5,275 bases of DNA, taken from Thermoplasmata archaeon (GTDB lineage: Archaea > Thermoplasmatota > Thermoplasmata > Halarchaeoplasmatales > Halarchaeoplasmataceae). Shown here in pieces: positions 1-4,109 of this stretch. A model generated the notes under the pieces. The model was not told where the DNA came from. It was given only the letters and a program-made list of their open reading frames with translations, and did not search any database. Location of the stretch: contig JAFDTZ010000134.1 in assembly GCA_019594305.1 (NCBI GenBank), positions 1-5,275 of the forward strand. The letters run 5' to 3'. The stretch's first letter is position 1, and every line of letters starts with the position of its first letter. The translations under genes and the position numbers were made by a program.

Positions 1-704
1 GAAGCTCCGCTTATCGTCACGTCTGCATCATTGATATCATTGACACCACTCCAATCTTCCCTTCCAAATAACACGTATGCCTTACCAGACCCAGGAGCCC
101 CCACCACTAGATCCGATATACCATTTCCGTTCCAATCTCCTGCATCGGCCACCGACCACCCGAATTTATCGCCTGCACCGCCATCGATGGTAACATTAGC
201 ATCGCTTGGGTCCAAGGTAGTTTGGGTAAAATCGATCTTACTGCCGAAGAAGATATAGACCGCACCTTTGTCTGTATCATTAGACGGTGCACCTATCACG
301 ATATCATCGTGCCCATCTCCATTCAGATCCAAAGAAGTGATATTCCAGCCGGAGTTCGAGTTTTCCGCCCCATCGATCTTCAGTTCGAATTCTTCCAAAG
401 GATCGAGATAGAGTACACTATACAGTTCATCAACTGTCAAACTCTCCCCGTTCTGTTGAATCCATTGATATGTTTCACCAGATGATATCATATCTGTTGT
501 AAGAGAATTTCCTACGTCACTAGTAGTGATACGATCTCCGTTGGATTTATGCATGTATTGAACGTATCTTGCATCTTTAAGGACCTCACTCACATCATAT
601 TCATGCTCACTCTGAAATTCTACATACTGCACCGCATCGATTATGCTTACCAGGAGAAGCAAAACTATTACTAGAAGTACAGCCGAACGCTTAAGAGTAT
701 CCAT
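1..704 (-). CDS. FG-GAP repeat (integrin-alpha-like beta-propeller) secreted or membrane-anchored protein, 3' end outside the window
   Basis: An open frame runs without a stop from an ATG at 704-702 to the left edge, giving 234 residues. Residues 1-6 (MDTLKR) are a charged start. Residues 7-22 are a strong hydrophobic segment (AVLLVIVLLLLVSII), read as a signal peptide or N-terminal anchor. Residues 25-110 are an acidic, polar region I do not recognise. From about 118 there are FG-GAP blades. The first has a calcium-loop-like DLNGDGHDD (126-134) followed by IVIGAP and VYIFFG. The second has DKFGWSVADAGDWNGNGISD (179-198) followed by LVVGAP and AYVLFG. A third begins at the edge. Such repeats form extracellular calcium-binding propellers used in adhesion or ligand binding; any ligand here is unknown. 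The start is supported by an archaeal-type promoter about 27 bp upstream. The gene is divergent from vapBC. Family assignment is firm; role is inferred. Confidence 0.9.
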   Translation of the reverse strand, partial: MDTLKRSAVLLVIVLLLLVSIIDAVQYVEFQSEHEYDVSEVLKDARYVQYMHKSNGDRITTSDVGNSLTTDMISSGETYQWIQQNGESLTVDELYSVLYLDPLEEFELKIDGAENSNSGWNITSLDLNGDGHDDIVIGAPSNDTDKGAVYIFFGSKIDFTQTTLDPSDANVTIDGGAGDKFGWSVADAGDWNGNGISDLVVGAPGSGKAYVLFGREDWSGVNDINDADVTISGA

Positions 705-725
705 TAGTTAAAAACTATTTTTAAA

Positions 726-752
726 GGTATTAAAACTTTCGGTAAATTTACC
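726..752 (-). promoter_or_regulatory. Probable archaeal promoter of the FG-GAP gene with an adjoining 12-bp palindrome
   Basis: Read on the minus strand, a BRE-like CCGAAAG is followed by a TATA-like TTTTAATA (about 728-742). Its centre is about 27 bp before the ATG, the spacing expected if transcription begins at or next to the start codon (leaderless mRNA). No Shine-Dalgarno sequence is visible. Immediately upstream and touching the BRE is the perfect palindrome GGTAAATTTACC (741-752), a plausible regulator site. A second A/T-rich stretch, TTTAAAAATA (716-725), lies closer to the ATG and is a less well placed alternative TATA box. Confidence 0.45.
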
Positions 753-830
753 TAGTTTTCATCCCTTCGCAAACCACGTTTGTTTTCTCCAAACTCGATA
801 AGATCGAAATCCTTACCCAACAATAGATTA

Positions 831-984
831 TTCCTGCGGATTACGAGGGCTTTGCCCGAAGTGAAAGGGGGACGTTAATCCCCCGCATTACGAGGGCTTT
901 GCCCGAGTGATAGGAGGAAGTGAAACTTCCTGTGGATTACGAGGGCTTTGCCCGAGTGATAGGAGGAAGTGGAACTTCCTGCGA
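831..984. repeat. Three tandem copies of a paired-hairpin (REP-like) unit, about 47-49 bp each
   Basis: The motif ATTACGAGGGCTTTGCCCGA begins at 840, 887 and 936, giving periods of 47 and 49 bp. Each unit holds two neighbouring palindromes. Hairpin 1 in units 2 and 3 has arms ATTACGAGGGC and GCCCGAGTGAT around a TTT loop (887-911, 936-960). Hairpin 2 has arms AGGAAGT and ACTTCCT around GAA or GGA (915-931, 964-980). In unit 1 hairpin 2 is GGGGGA and TCCCCC around a 6-nt loop (867-884): different bases, same ability to pair. The array is preceded at 831-838 by TTCCTGCG, which matches the right end of unit 3 (977-983 plus flank) and looks like the remnant of a fourth unit. It lies upstream of both divergent promoters, so it is not a terminator of either neighbour. 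REP-like or MITE-like origin is inferred. Confidence 0.85.
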
Positions 985-1028
985 AATTTCCACTTTAAAA
1001 CATTGTAGGTAGTACATCCCTTTTTAGT

Positions 1029-1067
1029 AAAATATAAATAATAGTCTTACATTGTAACATATGTAAG
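1029..1067 (+). promoter_or_regulatory. vapBC promoter with overlapping TGTAA operator boxes
   Basis: The TATA-like AAAATATAAATA at 1029-1040 is centred about 34 bp before the vapB ATG, placing the transcription start near 1060 and leaving a leader of at most a few bases. No Shine-Dalgarno is seen. Over the expected start lie three copies of a TGTAA box: inverted at 1047-1051 (TTACA), direct at 1053-1057, and direct at 1062-1066. They form a tight inverted pair with a 1-bp spacer and also the outer inverted repeat CTTACAT-N8-ATGTAAG (1046-1067). This is the usual position for an operator bound by the VapB or VapBC complex in autoregulated toxin-antitoxin operons. Binding by VapB is inferred. 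Confidence 0.55.
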
Positions 1068-1068
1068 A

Positions 1069-1299
1069 ATGAACATAGCCACCTTATCCACTAAAGGACA
1101 GATCGTTCTTCCCGCATGGCTTAGGGAAGAATTCCATCTATCGAAAGGAGATAAAGTGATCGTAGAAAAGAAGGGAGATAAGATAATTCTCAAACCGATC
1201 CGTTCTCTTGTCCATTTAAGAGGAATAGATAACTTAGACGATGCATCCGAGGAACTTGAAAAAATACGAGAAGAATGGGACGAGGAGTTTGAGAACTGA
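1069..1299 (+). CDS. vapB: VapB-type antitoxin, AbrB/SpoVT fold
   Basis: This 76-residue protein is the antitoxin of a type II toxin-antitoxin pair. Residues 3-44 are a canonical AbrB/MazE-like swapped-hairpin DNA-binding domain: IATLSTKGQIVLPAWLRE, then LSKGDKVIVEKKGDKIILKP. Residues 45-76 are acidic and helix-prone (SEELEKIREEWDEEFEN), as expected for the tail that wraps and blocks the toxin. The length is typical. The ATG at 1069 is the only reasonable start; the ATG eight bases upstream is followed at once by a stop. Its stop codon TGA shares one base with the ATG of vapC, so the two are translationally coupled. Dimers of this family usually bind the promoter of their own operon, and TGTAA boxes lie directly upstream. 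Assignment is confident from the motif and from the adjacent PIN gene. Confidence 0.93.
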   Translation: MNIATLSTKGQIVLPAWLREEFHLSKGDKVIVEKKGDKIILKPIRSLVHLRGIDNLDDASEELEKIREEWDEEFEN

Positions 1300-1676
1300 T
1301 GAAATACCTATTAGATACGATGGCACTATTAGCATTTTTTAATGATGAAAAAGGTGCTGATTTTATAGAAGATATTTTGAAAGAGAAAAAAGAAATATTT
1401 GTTAGTTCTATTACACTTACGGAGATATATTACATCTATTCAAGAAGGATAGATATAGAAACTGCTGAGGAGAGAGTGGATCAGATAAGACTTAATATTG
1501 ATGTAATTGATATCGGAGAGAACGAAGCGATAAACGCCGGGAGATATAAGATAAAAAATATCCCTATCGCTGATGCTTTAATTGCGTCTTGCGCCGAATC
1601 TATAGGAGCATGTATTGTTACTGCTGATGATTATTTTGAACATACTGATGTTGAAATAGTAAGATTTAGAGACTAA
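1299..1676 (+). CDS. vapC: VapC-type toxin, PIN-domain ribonuclease
   Basis: This 125-residue PIN-domain protein has the normal VapC length and appears intact. The four acidic positions that bind the catalytic metal are present: D6 in LLDTMALLAFF, E42 in SSITLTEIYYIY, D92 in IPIADALIASCAE, and D110 in TADDYF. VapC toxins are Mg2+/Mn2+-dependent endoribonucleases that cut tRNA or rRNA and stop translation until neutralised by VapB; the RNA target here cannot be told from sequence. The ATG shares a base with the vapB stop. A purine-rich GAGGAG at 1282-1287, inside vapB, may serve as ribosome-binding site at slightly long spacing. The gene is visibly more A/T-rich than the surface-protein genes around it, which suits a mobile toxin-antitoxin module. 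Confidence 0.94.
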   Translation: MKYLLDTMALLAFFNDEKGADFIEDILKEKKEIFVSSITLTEIYYIYSRRIDIETAEERVDQIRLNIDVIDIGENEAINAGRYKIKNIPIADALIASCAESIGACIVTADDYFEHTDVEIVRFRD

Positions 1677-1902
1677 ACTGTTTGAATAGATCATACTAAA
1701 CCCAAAAATAATGCTTTTTAGAGGTGAAATATACATTTTAGCATCTTTTTCATCATCTCACATCTGTAACTTTACTGTATTTAGCATGTTTTAGTTATAT
1801 TCCCATATGCTCTTTACGACCCCTAGATCGTGGTTCATACTCATAATGGTCATAGATACATCTTGTATCCCTACATAAGGTTTCAATACAATAGTTATGA
1901 CT
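1677..1902. other. Gene-free stretch after vapC, with T-tracts and small inverted repeats
   Basis: I see no credible gene on either strand. T-rich runs downstream of vapC (GCTTTTTAG near 1713-1721 and ATCTTTTTC near 1743-1751) are suitable archaeal termination signals. A small hairpin GATACA-TCT-TGTATC lies at 1855-1869. A second inverted repeat ATAGT-TATG-ACTAT at 1891-1904 overlaps the start of the ATPase remnant. Open frames on the minus strand (about 1791-2128) have no recognisable domain and overlap the plus-strand remnants, so I treat them as chance. Confidence 0.5.
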
Positions 1903-2028
1903 ATGTTTATTGACCGTGAATCCGAAATACGGAAACTGGAGGAGTGGAAGGGTGATGTGGCACTGATATACGGAAGGCGTAGAGTGGGAAAAAATGATGG
2001 ATGCCGTAAGAACATGGAAAGACATTGA
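1903..2028 (+). pseudogene. N-terminal remnant of an archaeal AAA+ ATPase (Arch_ATPase family)
   Basis: The frame starting at 1903 encodes 41 residues. The first thirty match the opening of the archaeal ATPase family often linked with a C-terminal DUF234: MFIDRESEIRKLEEW, then VALIYGRRRVGK. The usual pattern is MF-x-R-E-E-L ... YGRRRVGKT, in which GRRRVGK is the Walker A region. The similarity stops right after this lysine (codon 1990-1992). The expected T/S and the rest of the roughly 350-450-residue protein are missing. The following codons are unrelated and end in TGA at 2026-2028. Members of this family are multicopy in archaeal genomes and have mostly unknown roles. The break sits in an A-rich run (1989-1994) and joins directly to an antitoxin tail in another frame, suggesting a deletion. 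Confidence 0.75.
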
Positions 2029-2103
2029 TGAAGACGAGATCGAAAAGAACATAGATGGTATGAGGAATCCATGAGCTCCAGCTTGATGGAGATAGTAAAA
2101 TGA
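1991..2103 (+). pseudogene. C-terminal remnant of a second VapB-like antitoxin
   Basis: The frame through 1997-2071 reads MDAVRTWKDIDEDEIEKN and continues to GMRNP before a stop. The W-K-D-I-D ... E-I ... I-x-x-M/A-R pattern resembles the C-terminal toxin-binding tail of archaeal antitoxins that end in a 'WKDID-EEL-xx-IYExR' segment. A single shift at about 2065-2073 moves the reading into SSSLMEIVK, which stops at 2101-2103. That stop overlaps the ATG of the following dead vapC in an ATGA arrangement, exactly as in a working vapBC operon. The DNA-binding N-terminal half is gone; its place is taken by the ATPase fragment. Identification rests on the tail motif from memory plus the overlap with vapC, so it is less certain than the vapC remnant. 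Confidence 0.55.
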
Positions 2104-2440
2104 AATGCCTCGACACGTGTTTTTTCATAGATATTCTACGAAAGGGACCGTGAAAAAAGGACTCACTTGAAACAGATAATTCCTTTTGACGACACAGATG
2201 AACGTTTACGAGCTCTTTACCGGTGTCTATACATCACAAATATAAGAAAAAACACAACGACCGGATAACGCAATTACCGGACAAGATCCGGATTTTGGAC
2301 ATCACGAAGCCGGTGTTAGCGGAGGATAGATAGCCGGCACCTTGATATCCCGGAGGATTGAGGTAACCGGTCAACCTCGCAAAAGGTTTATTAGCTCCGA
2401 AATAGGTATTACTAGGTATGGGAAAATATACGGTCCATGG
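2100..2440 (+). pseudogene. Degenerate second vapC (PIN-domain toxin) broken by stops and frameshifts
   Basis: Pieces of a PIN-domain toxin appear in the right order across three frame segments. (a) 2100-2150: MKCLDTCFFIDILRKGP, the classic VapC start with the first catalytic Asp (D5), ended by TGA at 2151. (b) 2180-2242 in another frame: FLLTTQMNVYELFTGVYTS, the second conserved motif with its Glu. (c) 2238-2330 back in the first frame: a Lys-rich helix, then LPDKIRILDITKPVLAED, the middle strand and helix. (d) 2330 onward in the frame of (b): IAGTLISRRIEV, matching the 'D-x-L-IAGTxxSxG' helix, then a basic stretch ending KRF, where VapC usually has TRNxKHF, and on to TAA at 2441. The Asp before IAGT is disrupted (GATAGATAGCC). 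Total span fits one roughly 110-130-codon gene with small deletions. It cannot make a working toxin. It differs from the intact VapC upstream, so it is not a simple duplicate. Confidence 0.75.
2375..2393 (+). promoter_or_regulatory. Probable BRE/TATA promoter of the GLUG-repeat gene
   Basis: CGCAAAAGG followed by TTTATTA (TATA-like, 2387-2393) is centred about 28 bp before the ATG at 2418. This matches a leaderless archaeal promoter and closely resembles the spacing in front of the FG-GAP gene. No Shine-Dalgarno is visible. The element lies within the 3' part of the dead vapC, so the promoter either arose in or was exposed by that remnant. Confidence 0.5.
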
Positions 2441-4010
2441 TAATTCGATAAAAATTCTGACCGTCGTTATTATGGTACTACTTGCTTTTTCACTCATACC
2501 CCGGATAACGACCGCAGTTTCACCGGATGAAAGCGATTTTCACGGCGGAGCCGGTACCGTCGATAATCCCTACACGATATCAAACTGGAATCATCTGAAC
2601 AATGTGAGATATTATCCGGATGCACACTTCGTGCTGGTATCGGATCTGAACGAATTTTCAGTCGGATACGCAGAACATGTGGCAACTCAAACCGGATGGG
2701 AGCCCTTGGGAAACGTCAGTATCAGGTTCACGGGTAGTTTTTACGGAGATCATCGTACTATATCGAACCTTTATATCAACCGAAGTCGGGAGTCCATAAT
2801 CGGCCTCTTCGGTTTCTCTAACGGTGAAATAAGAGATCTCGGACTAGAGAACGTAAATATCACCGGTAACTGGTACGTGGGCGGACTCATCGGCGTGAAC
2901 CACGGCAGGGTTAGCAATACGTACACCACTGGGAACATAAAAGGCTACGGCTACGATATCGGAGGACTGATAGGGGTAAACTACGGTAACGTAGATATAT
3001 CCCGCTCATCAGCGGATATCGTAGGACATGGCGCAAGGGTTGGCGGGCTGATAGGAAATCATAATTTCGCGGATGTTGTGAACACCTACGCTTCAGGTAC
3101 GGTCGAAGGCATGTTCCAGGTGGGCGGTCTCATAGGATGGGTTCACTGGGCACACGTTTCCAACAGTTACTCCTACGGAGCTGTTACAGGGGGAGGAAGG
3201 CTGGGCGGTCTCATCGGGCAGAATTGGAGAGGTACCATAGCAAATTCATTCTGGGATGCAGAAAGTTCCGGCATGGACACAAGCAACGGAGGAACGGCAA
3301 AGAGCACCGCGGAGATGAAGAGCGTCGATACTTACACACTGATAGAAACCCAAGGTCTACAAATTCCATGGGACTTCGTGGGAAACCCAAACGACGATGA
3401 CGGAACGGATAATATATGGGATTTGGACGGAGTAACCAACAACGGCTATCCGTACTTCCCATGGCCGCACTCTGCCGTATACGAGCTTACGGTGTACGTC
3501 GAAGGAGAAGGAATGGTGATGATTGACGGAGCGGAAGTTGATATCCCCTATACCCGGGAATATTCCGAAGGTACCCAGGTTCAGCTGGAATGCATACCTC
3601 AATATGGCTGGACATTCATCGAATGGAGGGGAGATGAATATACTTCTGAAAATAGCATGACCGTAACAATGGACGATGACAAAGAGATCACCGCAGTGCT
3701 GGCACTGGAAGTATGGGTGGACATTCATCCGAAGACCTTGAACATGCGCAGCAACGGCAACTGGGTTACCGTGTACCTCGATCTTCCGGGACCTGCTGAT
3801 ATAGGTAGTATAACAATGGGTTACGGTGAAGAGGAAATATCCGCAGTTTGGGGTGAAGAACAGGATCTGTTGATGGTAAAATTCCTTACGTCCGAGGTAC
3901 AGGACATGGTGGAGCCAGGGTATATAGAACTGGTTATCCGAGGTGAGCTACAGAGCGGTACTCTATTCATAGGATACGATACCATCCGGGTAATAAATCC
4001 GGGTAGATAA
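2418..4010 (+). CDS. Secreted GLUG-repeat surface protein with InlB-B-type and C-terminal 'LNM' domains
   Basis: This 530-residue protein is complete. Residues 11-33 form a signal peptide (KILTVVIMVLLAFSLI, then ITTA-VSPDE, with cleavage probable near 33-35). Residues 44-125 open with GGAGTVDNPYTISNW and contain FTGSFYGDHRTISNLYI, the usual lead-in to GLUG proteins. GLUG repeats follow: one degenerate (128-149) and five clear ones with the (V/I/L)GGLIG core at 154-159, 181-186, 208-213, 235-240 and 262-267; the last ends in NSFWDAESSG. Residues 355-430 (YELTVYVEGEG ... WTFIEW ... DDDKEITAVL) fit a divergent InlB B-repeat domain. Residues 433-527 (VDIHPKTLNMRSNGNWVTVY ...) fit a beta-sandwich tail found in archaeal and bacterial secreted proteins. 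There is no C-terminal anchor. GLUG repeats occur in adhesins and proteases, form a beta-helix-like solenoid, and suggest surface attachment; no catalytic motif is visible. The ATG at 2418 is supported by the promoter and by the signal peptide following directly. Confidence 0.92.
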   Translation: MGKYTVHGNSIKILTVVIMVLLAFSLIPRITTAVSPDESDFHGGAGTVDNPYTISNWNHLNNVRYYPDAHFVLVSDLNEFSVGYAEHVATQTGWEPLGNVSIRFTGSFYGDHRTISNLYINRSRESIIGLFGFSNGEIRDLGLENVNITGNWYVGGLIGVNHGRVSNTYTTGNIKGYGYDIGGLIGVNYGNVDISRSSADIVGHGARVGGLIGNHNFADVVNTYASGTVEGMFQVGGLIGWVHWAHVSNSYSYGAVTGGGRLGGLIGQNWRGTIANSFWDAESSGMDTSNGGTAKSTAEMKSVDTYTLIETQGLQIPWDFVGNPNDDDGTDNIWDLDGVTNNGYPYFPWPHSAVYELTVYVEGEGMVMIDGAEVDIPYTREYSEGTQVQLECIPQYGWTFIEWRGDEYTSENSMTVTMDDDKEITAVLALEVWVDIHPKTLNMRSNGNWVTVYLDLPGPADIGSITMGYGEEEISAVWGEEQDLLMVKFLTSEVQDMVEPGYIELVIRGELQSGTLFIGYDTIRVINPGR

Positions 4011-4030
4011 CGGCCACTCTAATTCATTAC

Positions 4031-4040
4031 ACTATTTTTA
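4031..4040 (+). terminator. Probable T-tract terminator of the GLUG gene
   Basis: An ACTATTTTTA run begins about 20 bp after the stop codon, in a short A/T-rich stretch without a clear hairpin. Archaeal RNA polymerase can stop on oligo-T alone. Evidence is positional only. Confidence 0.35.
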
Positions 4041-4066
4041 ACAGTATATATGTGAACTATTAGGTC

Positions 4067-4109
4067 AAAAAATATAAAAAAGAATGGGTTTTAAAAGTCG
4101 ATTACCCAT
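4067..4109 (-). terminator. Probable terminator of the converging minus-strand gene
   Basis: On the minus strand the arms ATGGGT and ACCCAT (4104-4109 and 4084-4089) can pair across the stop codon (stem 6, loop 14). They are followed by TTTTTT-ATA-TTTTTT (4081-4067). The double T-tract is a strong archaeal termination signal. The stem is short and may be incidental. Confidence 0.55.

Noticed and set aside
31..485. Short open frames on both strands near the left edge
   Set aside because: They are shadows of the minus-strand FG-GAP gene, whose calcium-loop repeats are clear.
840..984. CRISPR-like repetition
   Set aside because: The units are contiguous, the segment between the conserved 20-mers is itself palindromic and nearly identical in units 2 and 3, and there are no unique spacers or cas genes.
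1791..2128. Overlapping minus-strand open frames of 73-93 codons
   Set aside because: Ser/His/Pro-rich translations in competing frames with no motif; the plus strand carries recognisable ATPase and antitoxin segments.
2261..2370. Cluster of seven CCGG sites as a methylation or protein-binding array
   Set aside because: Spacing is irregular (11-24 bp) and the segment reads as degenerate vapC codons; CCGG is also frequent in the adjoining GLUG coding sequence.
2234..2497. Minus-strand open frame of 87 codons
   Set aside because: It overlaps the vapC remnant and the GLUG signal peptide on the opposite strand and shows no domain; the plus-strand PIN motifs explain the DNA better.
3357..3728. 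Minus-strand open frame of 123 codons
   Set aside because: It is antisense to the GLUG-repeat and InlB-B-like coding region, with low-complexity content expected of a shadow frame.
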